This document shows positions 37,217 to 47,624 of a stretch of DNA of 64,000 nucleotides, piece by piece. Position 1 is the stretch's first letter; every line of letters starts with the position of its first letter. The stretch lies in NCBI RefSeq assembly GCF_002838065.1, contig NZ_PIZU01000003.1, positions 1-64,000 of the forward strand. The letters run 5' to 3'. The notes beneath the pieces were generated by a model. The model was not told the origin of the DNA and made no database searches. It saw only the letters and a list, made by a program, of their open reading frames with translations. The position numbers and the translations under genes are program-made. This DNA comes from Mycobacterium hubeiense (GTDB lineage Bacteria; Actinomycetota; Actinomycetes; Mycobacteriales; Mycobacteriaceae).

Positions 37217-37837
37217 ATGACATCGCGGTTTGTGCCTTATGCCACCACGCCCGCTCGGCTGCTGCGGCAGTTGACCAGCGACATCGTGGTCGCTATCTGG
37301 GTCGTCATCTGGGTGCTCGTCGGGATGGCGGTGCACGCCGCGGTGTCCACGATCGCCGACGTCGGCCGCCAGGTGCAGACCGGCGCCAACGGTGTGGCGG
37401 AGAACCTGGACTCGGCCGGTAACAGCACCGACGATGTCCCGCTGTTCGGCGACGCGCTGGCCACGCCGCTGCGCGCAGCCAGCGAGGCCGCACTCGACAT
37501 CGCCGGGGCGGGACAAAGCCTCGACAACACGGCCAGTTGGCTGGCATGGGTGTTGGCGATCGCGGTGGCCGCGCCGCCGATCCTGTTCGTCGCGATGCCG
37601 TGGCTGTTTCTGCGGTTGCGCTTCTTCCGGCGCAAGTGGACCGCGATCTCATTGGCCGCGACGCCGGCCGGTGAGCAGTTGCTGGCCCTGCGGGCGCTGG
37701 CCAATCGACCGCTGGCCAAGCTCGCGGCCGTGTCCGACGATCCGGTCGGCGCCTGGCGGCGGCAGGATGCCGCCGCCATCCACGGCTTGGCCGCTCTGGA
37801 ATTGCGCGCGGCAGGCGTCCAGCGGCTCCGCCGCTGA
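37217..37837 (+). CDS. Integral membrane protein (Rv0779c type)
   Basis: A 206-residue membrane protein with two clear transmembrane helices, VVAIWVVIWVLVGMAVHAAVSTI (about residues 24-46) and WLAWVLAIAVAAPPILFVAMPWLFLRLRF (about 112-140). Between them lies a soluble loop of about 65 residues with VADVGRQVQTGANGVAENLDSAGN, and a C-terminal cytoplasmic tail. It matches mycobacterial Rv0779c-like proteins; no function is known. ATG 37217 starts right before the first hydrophobic region. Confidence 0.75.
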   Translation: MTSRFVPYATTPARLLRQLTSDIVVAIWVVIWVLVGMAVHAAVSTIADVGRQVQTGANGVAENLDSAGNSTDDVPLFGDALATPLRAASEAALDIAGAGQSLDNTASWLAWVLAIAVAAPPILFVAMPWLFLRLRFFRRKWTAISLAATPAGEQLLALRALANRPLAKLAAVSDDPVGAWRRQDAAAIHGLAALELRAAGVQRLRR

Positions 37838-37845
37838 GCCGCCGG

Positions 37846-37898
37846 GCGATTTGGGCGTGATAACCGGCGATTGCCGCAGGTTTTCACGCCCAAATCGC
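37846..37898. repeat. Perfect 15-base palindrome after the membrane protein gene
   Basis: GCGATTTGGGCGTGA (37846-37860) and TCACGCCCAAATCGC (37884-37898) are exact inverted repeats with a 23-base spacer. It lies in the gap between two co-directional genes, 9 bases past the first stop. It may be a terminator or an intergenic palindromic repeat. The spacer length equals that of the palindrome at 15199-15261 although the arm sequences differ. Confidence 0.7.
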
Positions 37899-37940
37899 TG
37901 GGAAGGGAACCGTCGGGCGGGGTAGCGCCGTCATAATTTG

Positions 37941-38801
37941 GTGCTCGACGACCTATTGCGCCGCCATGACGGCGTCATCACGCTCGCTCAGGCAGAGGCG
38001 TGTGGCCTCAGTGAACACGCGGTGCTCCGTCGCCTGCGCTCCGGCCACTGGCGTAGGTGCGGCCCAGGCGTCTACTTCGTCAATGACAGGCCTTTCACCG
38101 ATGCGGCACGAATCCGGTCGGCGGTGTGGAGCTACGGGCCAAGCGCCGCGGCCAGCGGACTGGCCGCTGCCTGGTGGCACAGCTTGACGAAGTTTGCGCC
38201 TCGCACCGTCGAAGTGACAGTGCCGCGCAACTGTAACGGCCGCAGTCGAACAGGGTCGCGGGTCCGGCGGCGTGACCTGCATCGAGCAGACGTCGTCGAG
38301 CGGAAAGCCCTGCGGGTAACCGAATTGGCTCTCACCGTCGTCGAAGCTGCGGTCAGGCGTGGCGGCGGGCCGGCGATCATGGACACCGCTCTGCAACGGC
38401 ATACCGAACTCCCGCAGCTTTGGCGTGCGCATCTGCGCAACAAGGGCCGCCATGGCGCGCCCGCCGCGCGCCGACTCCTGCAGGCGGCCTCCGACGGCGC
38501 GCGCTCGGAAGCCGAACGGCTGCTCGTCAAACTGCTCAAGGACGCCGGCATCACCGGCTGGAAAGCCAACTATCCAGTCGGCGGCTACAAGGTTGACGTC
38601 GGATTCCCAGTGCACAAGGTGGCCATCGAAACCGACGGCTGGGCTTTCCACAGCGACCACGAGGACTTCCAACAAGATCGCAAGCGACAGAACACCATCG
38701 CATTGCTCGGCTGGCAGGTGCTGCGCTTCACCTGGCTGGACCTGACCGAGTACCCGCAGCGGGTGATCGCCGAGATCAAGTACGCGATCGGGTGGTCGTG
38801 A
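37941..38801 (+). CDS. AbiEi-like winged-helix protein with DUF559 nuclease-fold domain
   Basis: A 286-residue protein. The N-terminus (LLRRHDGVITLAQAEACGLSEHAVLRRLRSGHWRRCGPGVYFVND) is the AbiEi-type winged-helix DNA-binding domain. The C-terminal third (about 190-286: KANYPVGGYKVDVGFPVHKVAIETDGWAFHS ... RKRQNTIALLGWQVLRFTWLDLTEYPQRVI) is the DUF559/Vsr-like endonuclease-fold domain with candidate metal residues Asp/Glu in VDVGF and AIETDG. No toxin partner is adjacent. Start is GTG 37941 or TTG 37938. It overlaps the TDT transporter gene by 26 bases at its end. Confidence 0.78.
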   Translation: MLDDLLRRHDGVITLAQAEACGLSEHAVLRRLRSGHWRRCGPGVYFVNDRPFTDAARIRSAVWSYGPSAAASGLAAAWWHSLTKFAPRTVEVTVPRNCNGRSRTGSRVRRRDLHRADVVERKALRVTELALTVVEAAVRRGGGPAIMDTALQRHTELPQLWRAHLRNKGRHGAPAARRLLQAASDGARSEAERLLVKLLKDAGITGWKANYPVGGYKVDVGFPVHKVAIETDGWAFHSDHEDFQQDRKRQNTIALLGWQVLRFTWLDLTEYPQRVIAEIKYAIGWS

Positions 38802-39783
38802 GCTGCACGAGGCCCGCCACAGCGACCACCAGCCATACGGCGAACGCGACCCAGAAGAACACCAGCGACACTTCCCGCAGCGATGCCCAGCCCGTGTTGA
38901 CCGCGGTCGCATACGTTGCCGCCGAATACATTCCGAGCGGGAACACCATCCCCCACCACACGGCGTCGAACCGGCGCGCCTGCGGCCGCTGAAGATGCCG
39001 GATCCCGTAGTACAGCAGCGGCGGAATCCACAGCGTCGCCGCGATCCACGTCACCACCGCGAATCCGCTGTGCAGACGGTCGGCGGCGAGAGTGGCAATC
39101 GCCAAGCCGCCCATCAGGATCCAGCCGTCAGGCTCGAACCCGTTGGGATCCAGTCGGGCCGCGAATGCCCGGCCCAAGATCAACGCCGTCATCAGGCAGT
39201 AGATGGCGATCGCCACCACCCATAGGACCATCGCGACCACCCGTAGGCGATCCAGCTGCGCCAACACGATCACCAGACCGGACGTTCCCACGCTCGCGAG
39301 CTCCCAGGCCCCATGCGACTGATCGCGGAGCTCACTCCAGCGGCGCGATGCCATGGCTCGAACCGCCACAGCGACGAGCACCATCCACACGATGAGCGCG
39401 ATGGTTCCAAGCGTCCACCCGACACCTGCAATGTCTGCGAGCCGCGAGTCCAGCACCGCGCACGCCGCGACAAACGTGAAGAGCCGCACCACGACATCGG
39501 GATCGCGGAGATCCAACGGTTCACGGCGCCAAGAGATCACGGCCAAAACCACCAGCACCACCAGTCCGCCCGCCGCCAGCACCGCCAGTATGTCGGTGAT
39601 CCACCGGTACCCGTGATCGGCCGCCGCGATCGACACGATGCCGGTCGCCATCACCGCGGCGAATACGTCCGGCCTCACGGCGCTCGCGGCACGAGAAGCC
39701 GAACGCCCGGCGGCAGCTTCGGCTCCGGCGGTAGCACCAGCCCCATCTCGGACACCAGCTGCTCGAATGTCACCGAAGCTCAA
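38776..39783 (-). CDS. TDT/SLAC1-type membrane transporter
   Basis: A membrane protein with about eight to ten hydrophobic segments, in the tellurite-resistance/dicarboxylate transporter (TDT, SLAC1-like) family. Landmarks are [21 protein letters not shown] near the first helix and [19 protein letters not shown] near the ninth. It would move anions such as dicarboxylate or sulfite. The start TTG 39783 overlaps cyp126 by 14 bases; GTG 39678 is an alternative that would remove 35 residues of low-complexity Ala/Gly sequence. With purB and cyp126 it forms a leftward run. Confidence 0.75.
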   Translation of the reverse strand: MSFGDIRAAGVRDGAGATAGAEAAAGRSASRAASAVRPDVFAAVMATGIVSIAAADHGYRWITDILAVLAAGGLVVLVVLAVISWRREPLDLRDPDVVVRLFTFVAACAVLDSRLADIAGVGWTLGTIALIVWMVLVAVAVRAMASRRWSELRDQSHGAWELASVGTSGLVIVLAQLDRLRVVAMVLWVVAIAIYCLMTALILGRAFAARLDPNGFEPDGWILMGGLAIATLAADRLHSGFAVVTWIAATLWIPPLLYYGIRHLQRPQARRFDAVWWGMVFPLGMYSAATYATAVNTGWASLREVSLVFFWVAFAVWLVVAVAGLVQLTTTRSRT

Positions 39784-40966
39784 CCACCAGATGCCGGATG
39801 CCGGTGTGGCGGTTGCTGCGGGTCCACTCCACCGGCTTGACCACCTCCACCGAGCTGAACCGGGTCAAAAGCTCCTCGAACAGCACCCGCAACTCGAGGC
39901 GCGCCAGATTCGCGCCTAGGCAGTAGTGCACGCCTTGGCCAAACCCTAAGTGCGGATTGGGCTTACGCCCCACATCGAACGTGTCGGGATCGCGAAACAC
40001 CGATGCATCGCGGTTCGCCGAGCCCTCCCACACCAACACCTTCTGACCGGGCTCGATCGTGTGCCCACCCAAGGACGCAGCTCGCGTCGCGGTGCGCCGT
40101 TTCGACGGTGACGGCGACGTCCACCGCACCATCTCCTCGATCGCCGTCGGCAACAGACCCAAATCGGCGCGCAACGCCGAGAGTTGCGAAGGATTTTCGG
40201 CCAGCGCCAGCAGGCCGCCCGCGACGGCGTTACGCGTCGTCTCCGCACCGGCGCTGAACAGCAGATTGAAGAACAGGTACACCTCGACGTCACTGGCATC
40301 AGAATTCGCGACAACCGACAGCATGTCGTCAGTCGGCGACGCGCGCTTTGACGCGATGAGTTCCTGACCGTAGGAGTACATCCGCGAGCCGGCCTCCTCG
40401 ACCGACAGCCGAGAAATCGACGCCTTGCGAGAGCCCCCGAAATCGAAGCTTGGTTCGATCGCTTCGAACAGCCAATGCCGTTCGGACTCCGGCACTCCCA
40501 GCAGAATGCAGATCATCTGCATCGGCAACTCGGCGGCCACGTCGACGACGAAATCGAACGGCTCGCCAGCCGAAATACCACAAAGCAGCCGTCGCGCACG
40601 CGAACGCAGATCGTCCTCGACGCGTCGAATCATCCGCGGCGTCAAACCCGAAGAAACCAGCCGCCGGATCTCCGAATGCCGCGGGTCGTCCATCATGTTC
40701 AACACCTGACCGGCGATCGACAGATCCTGCAGCAGCGTCCCGCCGAAAGCCCGAGAGCCACCGGTCACCGACGAAAAGGTCACCGGATCCCGCAGCACCG
40801 CAAGGGTTTCCGCATATGTCGCCACCGACCAGAAGCCCTCGCCATCCGGGGTGTGCTCGGAAGCCGGATGCCAGAACACCGGCGCCTCCCGGCGATGCAG
40901 GTCAAAGATGGAGTGCGGGAAACCCGAAGCGAAGTTGTCCAGATCCGTGAGATCGAACGGGATCAC
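39770..40966 (-). CDS. cyp126: Cytochrome P450 CYP126
   Basis: A soluble P450 monooxygenase of 398 residues, matching M. tuberculosis CYP126 throughout ([62 protein letters not shown]). The I-helix AGAETTRNA is present, the ExxR is EEMVRW, and the heme thiolate Cys349 lies in [18 protein letters not shown]. The natural substrate is unknown. The GTG start overlaps the purB stop (GTGA), the same arrangement as in other mycobacteria. It needs an external ferredoxin; the nearest is at 58511. Confidence 0.93.
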   Translation of the reverse strand: MIPFDLTDLDNFASGFPHSIFDLHRREAPVFWHPASEHTPDGEGFWSVATYAETLAVLRDPVTFSSVTGGSRAFGGTLLQDLSIAGQVLNMMDDPRHSEIRRLVSSGLTPRMIRRVEDDLRSRARRLLCGISAGEPFDFVVDVAAELPMQMICILLGVPESERHWLFEAIEPSFDFGGSRKASISRLSVEEAGSRMYSYGQELIASKRASPTDDMLSVVANSDASDVEVYLFFNLLFSAGAETTRNAVAGGLLALAENPSQLSALRADLGLLPTAIEEMVRWTSPSPSKRRTATRAASLGGHTIEPGQKVLVWEGSANRDASVFRDPDTFDVGRKPNPHLGFGQGVHYCLGANLARLELRVLFEELLTRFSSVEVVKPVEWTRSNRHTGIRHLVVELR

Positions 40967-42381
40967 AAGATGGCGCCCGAGGTGTACTTGGCCGCCTCGG
41001 GATACCGGCTGACCAGCTCGTCCACCGCGTCGACCACCCGGTCCACCTGATCACCCGCCGCGCCGGTGAACGCCTGCTTGTCCGCCAACGCCGCATCCAG
41101 AGCAACACGATCCAACGGCAGCCTCGGATCGGCGGCCAGCCGGTCCAGCAGGTCGGGCTCAACACCCTTCTCCCGCATGGCCAATGCGACGGCGACGGCG
41201 TGCTCCTTGATGACCTCGTGGGCGGCCTCGCGGCCCATGCCCGCGCGCACCGCCGCGATCAGAATTCGCGTGGTGGCCAGGAACGGCAGATACCGGTCGA
41301 GTTCGCGCTGAATCACCGCGGGATAGGCGCCGAACTCGTCGAGAACCGTCAAGAACGTCTCGATCTGCCCGTCGATGGCGAAGAACGCGTCGGGCAGCGC
41401 CACCCGCCGCACCACGGAGCAGAACACGTCGCCTTCGTTCCACTGCGCGCCGGCCAACTCCGCCGTCATCGACGCGTACCCGCGCAGCACCACCTGCAGG
41501 CCGTTGACACGCTCACACGACCGGGTGTTCATCTTGTGCGGCATGGCCGACGACCCCACCTGCCCGGGTGCGAAACCCTCCGTCACCAGCTCGTGGCCGG
41601 CCATCAGCCGGATGGTGTGCGCCAGCGACGACGGTCCGGCACCGACCTGGACCAGCGCGGAAACGACGTCGTGGTCCAGCGACCGCGGGTAAACCTGCCC
41701 GACGCTGGTGAAGATCTCGGTGAAGCCGAGGAACTCGGCCACCCGCCGCTCGAGCTCTGCAAGCTTGGCCGTATCACCAGAGAACAGATCGAGCATGTCC
41801 TGCGCAGTGCCCATCGGGCCTTTGATGCCGCGCAACGGATAGCGGTCGATCAACGAACGCAGCCGCGTCAAAGCCAACAGCATCTCCTCGGCCGCCGACG
41901 CGAACCTCTTGCCCAGCGTGGTGGCCTGCGCGGCGACGTTGTGGCTGCGACCGGCCATCACCAGATCGCGGTAGCTGATCGCGCGCTCGGCCAGCCGCGC
42001 CACCACCGCCACGGCGTGCCAGAAAACGAGCTCCAGGGATCGCCGAATCTGAAGCTGCTCAACATTTTCGGTCAAATCGCGAGAAGTCATGCCCTTGTGC
42101 ACATGCTCGTGCCCGGCCAACGCATTGAACTCCTCGATGCGGGCCTTGACGTCGTGGCGCAGCACCCGCTCCCGGTCCGCGATCGACGGCAGGTCGACGT
42201 CTTCGAGCACCCGTTCGTAGTCATCGATAACCGACGCGGGCACGTCGATACCCAACGACGCCTGCGCGCGCAGCACCGCCAGCCACAGCCGTCGTTCGGC
42301 GACGATCTTGGCCTCCGGCGACCAGATCGCCACCATTTCGTCGCTGGCGTACCGATTGGCCAGCACATTGGGGATGGTCAC
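40963..42381 (-). CDS. purB: Adenylosuccinate lyase
   Basis: Cleaves SAICAR and adenylosuccinate, releasing fumarate, in purine synthesis. It has 472 residues from GTG 42381, the same length as in M. tuberculosis; the frame extends upstream to 42498 but overlaps the divergent DUF429 gene. Fumarase/lyase superfamily signatures are [39 protein letters not shown], and [21 protein letters not shown]. It is first in a run with cyp126 and the TDT transporter. Confidence 0.97.
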   Translation of the reverse strand: MTIPNVLANRYASDEMVAIWSPEAKIVAERRLWLAVLRAQASLGIDVPASVIDDYERVLEDVDLPSIADRERVLRHDVKARIEEFNALAGHEHVHKGMTSRDLTENVEQLQIRRSLELVFWHAVAVVARLAERAISYRDLVMAGRSHNVAAQATTLGKRFASAAEEMLLALTRLRSLIDRYPLRGIKGPMGTAQDMLDLFSGDTAKLAELERRVAEFLGFTEIFTSVGQVYPRSLDHDVVSALVQVGAGPSSLAHTIRLMAGHELVTEGFAPGQVGSSAMPHKMNTRSCERVNGLQVVLRGYASMTAELAGAQWNEGDVFCSVVRRVALPDAFFAIDGQIETFLTVLDEFGAYPAVIQRELDRYLPFLATTRILIAAVRAGMGREAAHEVIKEHAVAVALAMREKGVEPDLLDRLAADPRLPLDRVALDAALADKQAFTGAAGDQVDRVVDAVDELVSRYPEAAKYTSGAIL

Positions 42382-42436
42382 AAACCCACAGCTTACGGCG
42401 ACCGCACAGTGCACGGCATCAGGCAGAGTAGGGCCC

Positions 42437-43291
42437 ATGTACTTTGTCGGGCTTGATCTTGCGTGGGGCGAGAAGAACCACACCGGCGTGGCGGTCATCG
42501 ACCAGGGCGGGCGCCTTCTGCATCTCGGTGTTGCGCAGGACGACGCCAGTATCGAGGCGGCGATCGCCCCCTACATCGGCGACGAATGCCTGGTCGGTAT
42601 CGACGCCCCGCTGATCGTGCCCAACGCCGAGGGCCGACGGATCGCGGAGATCGAGTTGGGCAGGGACTTCTCGCGGTTCGACGCGGGCGCGCACTCTGCC
42701 AACAGATCCAATCCGTTGTTCGACCCGCCGCGCGGCGCCGTGCTCTGCGGCCGACTGGGCCTCGACATGGACCCCGAGTCGCGGGCCCCGCGGCGGGCGA
42801 TCGAGGTCTTCCCGCACCCGGCCACCGTCGTGCTGTTCCGCCTGCCCAAGATCCTGAAGTACAAGAAGGGCGAGGTCGACGACCGCCGCCGCGAACTGCT
42901 GCAGTTGATGACGCTGATCGAAGGGCTCGACACGGCGACGCCTCGGCTGCGGGTGAACCACAACGTGGCCTGGGTGGAGTTGCGCAACAGGATCGCAGCG
43001 GCGACGCGCCAGGTGCAACTCGACCGCGACGAGGACCCCGTCGACGCCGTGCTCTGCGCGTACATCGCGCTGTACCGGTTTCACCGGCCGGACGACGTGA
43101 CCACCTACGGCGACTACGCGTCCGGATACATCATCACGCCGACGCTGCCGAGCGATCTGACCCCCGCACCGCGACGGCACGCCGCGCCGGAACCCGCCGA
43201 CGATGTGCTAGCGCGCCTCGAACAGGTGCAGGCGTTGATCGAACGGGCCCAACGCGAATTGACCTCTATCCGAAGGCAATTGGGCGGTTAG
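42437..43291 (+). CDS. DUF429 protein (predicted RNase H-like nuclease)
   Basis: A 284-residue protein equivalent to Rv0776c. The N-terminus MYFVGLDLAWGEKNHTGVAVID has the RNase H-like first strand with Asp, followed by LVGIDAPLIVPN and, in the middle, AIEVFPHPATVVLFRL, all DUF429 landmarks. The C-terminus is a predicted coiled coil (ARLEQVQALIERAQRELTSIRRQL). ATG 42437 is divergent from purB with 55 bases between. The biochemical activity is unproven. It converges on the permease gene with a 4-base overlap. Confidence 0.8.
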   Translation: MYFVGLDLAWGEKNHTGVAVIDQGGRLLHLGVAQDDASIEAAIAPYIGDECLVGIDAPLIVPNAEGRRIAEIELGRDFSRFDAGAHSANRSNPLFDPPRGAVLCGRLGLDMDPESRAPRRAIEVFPHPATVVLFRLPKILKYKKGEVDDRRRELLQLMTLIEGLDTATPRLRVNHNVAWVELRNRIAAATRQVQLDRDEDPVDAVLCAYIALYRFHRPDDVTTYGDYASGYIITPTLPSDLTPAPRRHAAPEPADDVLARLEQVQALIERAQRELTSIRRQLGG

Positions 43292-44712
43292 TCCGGCGGT
43301 GCGGCCAGGTGGGTGGGGTCGACGATGCCCGGCCCGCGGATGCCGAGTTGGCGGTTGATCAGCATGGTGATCCCGAACAGCACGATGCCGATGGCGACGA
43401 GGATCAGCGCCAACACGTACTGCTGGATCGGCCGGCCCGACAGCGGTGTCACCAGATACAGCGAGGCGAAGAAGCCGATCACCGGCAGCGCCGTCGGCGT
43501 CTTGAAGTGGCCGCCGCCCTCCTGCACGTCGCGGCGCAGCACCAGCACCGCGACGTTGACCACGGCGAACACCGCCAACAGCAATAGCGAGGTGGTGCCG
43601 CCGAGCACCGCGATCGCATTGGAACTGGCGAACGCCGACACGTAGAAGATCAACCCGAACGCGATGGCGGTGGTGAACAGGATCGCCACCCATGGCGTGC
43701 GGCGCTGCGGGTGCACCGCGCCCAGCACCGGCGGCAGCACGTGTTGGCGGGCCATGCCGTAGATCAGCCGGCTGGCCATCAGCATGTTGATCAGCGCGGT
43801 GTTGGACACCGCGAACATCGAGATGAACGGGAAGATGTCCTCGATGGGCAGACCGGGTGCGCCGGCCTTGACGACGTCGACGAGCGGGGTGTCGCTGGCG
43901 GCCAGCTGCCCGACGGGCACCAGCGCCACCGCGACGATCGAGACCAGGATGTAGACGATGCCGGCGATGGTCAGGCCCGACAGCAGCACTTTGGGGAAGG
44001 TCTTGACCGGATCTTTGGTCTCTTCGGCCATGTTCACCGAGTCCTCGAAACCCACCATCGCGAAGAACGCCAGCGACGTCGCCGCGGTGACGGCCATGAA
44101 GGCGTTCTTGTCGGAGGCGGTGTCGAAGGCCACCACCCGCGAGAAGTCCGCATCGATGCCGCGGGTGAACGCCCACAGCCCGACGAACAGCACCAGCATC
44201 AGACCGGTCGCCTCGATGATGGTCAGGATCACGTTGAGCTTGACGCTTTCCCCGACACCGCGCAGGTTCACCGTGGCCAGCATCGCCATGAACAACAGCG
44301 CGATGACGACGACGCCGACCTTGCCCCAATCGAGACCGAATCCGGTGGCGAAATTGGCCGCGAAGAATCTGGAAGCCGTTGACGCCGAGGTGATTCCGGA
44401 ACACATCACCACAAACGCCACCAGGAAGGTGACGAACTGGATGCCGAAAGCCTTGTGCGCGTACAACGCTGCACCCGCGGCCTGCGGATACTTGGTCACC
44501 AGCTCCAGATAACTGAACGCGGTGATGGTCGCGATCAGGAACGCGACGAGGAACGGAACCCACGCTGCCCCACCGACTTCGCCCGCGACATCGCCGGTCA
44601 ACGCGTACACGCCGGTGCCCAGAATGTCGCCTACGACAAACAGCAGCAGCAGGCCCGGGCCCATTACTCGCCGCAGCTGCGGCTGCTCTTCGACGGTGTC
44701 GGGCTTGGTCAT
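43288..44712 (-). CDS. APC-family amino-acid permease
   Basis: A 474-residue membrane transporter with about 12 helices. The N-terminal unwound helix motif is GDILGTGVYALTGDVAGEVGG, and YLELVTKYPQAAGAALYAHKAFG follows, typical of basic-residue-rich APC transporters. It imports an amino acid or amine with a cation; the substrate is undetermined. AAGGAGGGG precedes the ATG. Its start is only eight bases from the TetR stop upstream, so the regulator and permease form a two-gene operon. Confidence 0.88.
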   Translation of the reverse strand: MTKPDTVEEQPQLRRVMGPGLLLLFVVGDILGTGVYALTGDVAGEVGGAAWVPFLVAFLIATITAFSYLELVTKYPQAAGAALYAHKAFGIQFVTFLVAFVVMCSGITSASTASRFFAANFATGFGLDWGKVGVVVIALLFMAMLATVNLRGVGESVKLNVILTIIEATGLMLVLFVGLWAFTRGIDADFSRVVAFDTASDKNAFMAVTAATSLAFFAMVGFEDSVNMAEETKDPVKTFPKVLLSGLTIAGIVYILVSIVAVALVPVGQLAASDTPLVDVVKAGAPGLPIEDIFPFISMFAVSNTALINMLMASRLIYGMARQHVLPPVLGAVHPQRRTPWVAILFTTAIAFGLIFYVSAFASSNAIAVLGGTTSLLLLAVFAVVNVAVLVLRRDVQEGGGHFKTPTALPVIGFFASLYLVTPLSGRPIQQYVLALILVAIGIVLFGITMLINRQLGIRGPGIVDPTHLAAPPD

Positions 44713-44720
44713 TCCCCTCC

Positions 44721-45353
44721 TTAGGTTAGGTGCACCGCCCGTTCGTCGACCGGCGCCAGGACATCGATGACGTCAATCAATGTCGCACGGGCACTGGCCC
44801 GGGGGCCATCCCCCTCATCGGCGAGCGCGGCGACCACCGCGCCGTCCACGGCACACACCAACGCGGTGACCAACTCCGCGCGCACCGATCGGCCGGAGCG
44901 TTCCACCACGGCGACGACGGCGTCGGTGCGCTGCTGCAGAATCCGGCGCTGCACGTCGCGCAGTTTGGGCTGACGCGCGCACGCGATGTAGCGCTCGTAG
45001 CGCGAGATCAACTGCTCGCTGCCCCGCTCCTCGGGCGTGTCGCCCACCAGAAGATCCACCAGCACATCGGCCGTCGACTCCGCGCCGCGACGCCGCCGCG
45101 ACAGAGTGGCCACGCGCGAATGCAACTGTTCGGCCTCGCGAGCGCCGATGTGTTCGACGGCCTTGGCGATCAGGTCGTCGAGGGAGGAGAAGTAGTACGT
45201 CGTCGACGCCAGCGGCAGCCCCGCGCGACGCGCCACGGCACGATGTCGCACGGCGTCGAACCCGCCTTCGCACAGCAGTTCAGCAGCAGCGCTGACCAGC
45301 GCATACCGCCGACGTTCTCCTTTAGGAGTGACCGCTGCCGTCACGTCTAGCAT
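44721..45353 (-). CDS. TetR-family regulator (Rv0775 type), permease operon
   Basis: A 210-residue TetR regulator with the helix-turn-helix at about residues 35-56 (DAVRHRAVARRAGLPLASTTYYFSSLDDLI). An N-terminal extension (MLDVTAAVTPKGERRR) precedes it. The C-terminal half, helical and Arg-rich, would bind the ligand. It is co-transcribed with the permease and divergent from the secreted hydrolase gene, about 95 bases apart. I see no clear palindrome there, so its operator is unassigned. Confidence 0.85.
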   Translation of the reverse strand: MLDVTAAVTPKGERRRYALVSAAAELLCEGGFDAVRHRAVARRAGLPLASTTYYFSSLDDLIAKAVEHIGAREAEQLHSRVATLSRRRRGAESTADVLVDLLVGDTPEERGSEQLISRYERYIACARQPKLRDVQRRILQQRTDAVVAVVERSGRSVRAELVTALVCAVDGAVVAALADEGDGPRASARATLIDVIDVLAPVDERAVHLT

Positions 45354-45447
45354 GCTGCCAGCCGGGGGGTTGCGACATTGCGGTTTCGCCCAATCATCAG
45401 GCTTTACTCAGGAAGATTTGGAGGACGGCCCACCGGCCGATGGCATG

Positions 45448-46269
45448 ATGACGCGCATGCCCGAACTCAGCCGTCGCGCGCTCCTCGGTCTCGGTGTCGG
45501 CGCAGTCGGCGCCTGCGCGTTGGGCGTGGGGGGCGTGGGCACCGCACCGGCCGCCGCGGCCCCGACGTACTCCGGCGGGATGTTCGTGTCGGCGGCCCGC
45601 GGCGGCATCCCGACCAACTGGGCCATCGCCCGTCCGCCCGGGCAGACGGCGCCGCTGCGGCCGATCATCGCGTTGCACGGCAAGGACCAGAGCGCCGCAG
45701 GCGTGATGGCCGGCGGGGTCGAACAAGGGCTGGCCCAGGCCGTCGCGGCGGGCGTGCCGCCGGTCGCGGTGGTCGCCGTTGACGGAGGCGGAAGTTACTG
45801 GCACAAACGGGCGTCCGGCGAGGACGCCGGTGCCATGGTGCTCGACGAACTCATCCCGATGCTGGCGACGCAGGAGATCGACACCTCACGCGTCGCATTC
45901 CTCGGCTGGTCGATGGGCGGCTACGGCGCGCTGCTGCTCGGCTCCCGGCTGGGCCCAGGCCGCACCGCGGCCATCTGCGCGGTGAGCCCGGCGCTGTGGA
46001 CATCGCCCGGCGCCGCGGCGCCCTACGCCTTCGACGGGCCCGAAGACTATGAGGCGCACAGCGTTTGGGGCAGACCCGAATTCGCCTCGATCCCGATCCG
46101 CATCGATTGCGGCGACGCCGATCCGTTCGCCGAGGCCACACGGCAGTTCATCGCGCAACTGCCGAACCCGCCCGCGGGCGGCTTTTCCCCCGGCGGACAT
46201 GACGCCGGCTACTGGAGTTCTCAGCTGCCCGCCGAGCTGGCGTGGATCGCGCCGCTGCTGGTCGCCTAG
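45448..46269 (+). CDS. Tat-exported alpha/beta-hydrolase (esterase-like)
   Basis: A 273-residue exported protein of the Rv0774c/esterase D-like family. The N-terminus [27 protein letters not shown] has the twin-arginine motif SRRALLGLG, followed by a hydrophobic core and an AAAA-P cleavage region near residue 37. The nucleophile elbow is GWSMGGYGA (Ser near 152), with the late His in GGHDAGYW. It resembles mycobacterial exported lipid or ester hydrolases. ATG 45448 is chosen by the Tat signal; ATGs at 45445 and 45457 are alternatives. It ends tail-to-tail with purD. Confidence 0.82.
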   Translation: MTRMPELSRRALLGLGVGAVGACALGVGGVGTAPAAAAPTYSGGMFVSAARGGIPTNWAIARPPGQTAPLRPIIALHGKDQSAAGVMAGGVEQGLAQAVAAGVPPVAVVAVDGGGSYWHKRASGEDAGAMVLDELIPMLATQEIDTSRVAFLGWSMGGYGALLLGSRLGPGRTAAICAVSPALWTSPGAAAPYAFDGPEDYEAHSVWGRPEFASIPIRIDCGDADPFAEATRQFIAQLPNPPAGGFSPGGHDAGYWSSQLPAELAWIAPLLVA

Positions 46270-47534
46270 ACGCTGACACGGCCTTCTGCCGCGGCCAGTG
46301 CGATGTCGGTGCGGAAGTGACTGCCGGGCAAGCGTATCGACTTGATCAACGCGTATGCGTTCTCCCGGGCGGCGGCCAGATCCGCTCCGGTGCCGACAAC
46401 CGAGAGCACCCGCCCACCCGACGACACGATCGCTCCGTCCTCGCGACGGGCCGTGCCCGCATGCAGCACACCGTCAGCCTCGGAGCCGACGATGACGTCG
46501 CCGACCCGCGGCCGTCCCGGATAGTTCTCCGCGGCGAGCACCACGGTCACGGCCGCGCCGTCGCGCCACTGCAGCGGAGGCTGGTCCGCGAGTTTGCCGG
46601 TAGCCGCGGCGTAAAGCAGTTGCCCCAGTGGGCTTTCCAGCAGAGCCAGCACCGATTGGGTCTCCGGATCGCCGAAGCGGCAGTTGAATTCGACCACCGC
46701 TGGGCCACGCGAAGTGATCGCCAACCCTGCGTACAGCAGGCCCGTGAATGGGCAACCACGTCGAACCATCTCGGCTGCAACGGGTTTGACGATCTCGTCG
46801 ACGATCTGGGTGATAACCTCGTCGGGCAGCCAGTCGAGCGGCGCGAAGGCGCCCATACCGCCGGTGTTGGGTCCGGTGTCCCCGTCGCCGACGCGCTTGA
46901 AGTCCTGAGCGGGCAGCAGCGGCACCACCGTTTCACCGTCCACGATCGAAAACAGTGACACCTCGGGGCCGTCGAGGAACGACTCGAGCAGTACCGGATG
47001 GCCGGCGTCGAGCAGACTGGCCGCGTGTGCGCGGGCGGCGTCGCGGTCCGGCGTCACCACCACGCCCTTGCCGGCGGCCAGTCCGTCGTCCTTGACCACC
47101 CACGCCGGTTCGCCGACGGCGGGTCCGAACCGGTCCAGAGCGGCGTCGAGATGCCCTGGGTTGTCGACGATTTCACTGTTTGCGGTGCGCACACCCGCGG
47201 CGGTCATCACGTCCTTGGCGAACGACTTGGACCCCTCAATGCGGGCAGCGTCTCGCGTAGGCCCGAAGCAGGCAATACCGGCAGCACGCACGGCGTCGGC
47301 GACCCCGAGCACCAGCGGCACTTCGGGACCGATGACGACGAGGTCGGCGCCGATCTTGTGGGCCAACTTCGCGACGGCGTCACCGTCGGTGATGTCGACG
47401 TCGTACTGGTCGGCGATGACCGCAGTGCCGGCATTGCCGGGCGCCACCGCGAGCTCGGAGACCTCGGGGTCCCGGCGCAACGCCAGCAGGAGTGCATGTT
47501 CACGGGCTCCGGATCCGATGACGAGGACGCGCAC
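46266..47534 (-). CDS. purD: Phosphoribosylamine-glycine ligase (GAR synthetase)
   Basis: Ligates glycine to phosphoribosylamine with ATP, purine step two. It has 422 residues from GTG 47534. ATP-grasp landmarks are [16 protein letters not shown] at the N-terminus, [33 protein letters not shown], and the catalytic [14 protein letters not shown]. It is alone on its strand here; upstream lies the P450/TetR insertion. In M. tuberculosis (Rv0772) it directly follows the Rv0771 CMD gene, so this window has three extra genes between them. Confidence 0.97.
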   Translation of the reverse strand: MRVLVIGSGAREHALLLALRRDPEVSELAVAPGNAGTAVIADQYDVDITDGDAVAKLAHKIGADLVVIGPEVPLVLGVADAVRAAGIACFGPTRDAARIEGSKSFAKDVMTAAGVRTANSEIVDNPGHLDAALDRFGPAVGEPAWVVKDDGLAAGKGVVVTPDRDAARAHAASLLDAGHPVLLESFLDGPEVSLFSIVDGETVVPLLPAQDFKRVGDGDTGPNTGGMGAFAPLDWLPDEVITQIVDEIVKPVAAEMVRRGCPFTGLLYAGLAITSRGPAVVEFNCRFGDPETQSVLALLESPLGQLLYAAATGKLADQPPLQWRDGAAVTVVLAAENYPGRPRVGDVIVGSEADGVLHAGTARREDGAIVSSGGRVLSVVGTGADLAAARENAYALIKSIRLPGSHFRTDIALAAAEGRVSV

Positions 47535-47590
47535 GGTGCCACCCTAATGGCAGCGCCGCGCCACTGTTTTTTGCGGCCAGCCTGACGCGG

Positions 47591-47617
47591 CCATACACTT
47601 GACAATGCAGTGTATGG
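47591..47617 (+). promoter_or_regulatory. Palindromic operator and leaderless promoter of the P450-TetR pair
   Basis: CCATACAC (47591-47598) and GTGTATGG (47610-47617) form a perfect 8-base inverted repeat with an 11-base spacer. TATGGT (47613-47618) is a TANNNT -10 whose end is six bases before ATG 47625, so the mRNA is probably leaderless. The TetR protein encoded downstream (48900) is the natural candidate to bind here. Confidence 0.6.
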
Positions 47618-47624
47618 TCAGGCT

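Noticed and set aside
47599..47604. TTGACA as the -35 for the P450 promoter
   Set aside because: It is eight bases from the TATGGT -10 rather than 16-19; it sits inside the palindrome spacer and is probably coincidental.
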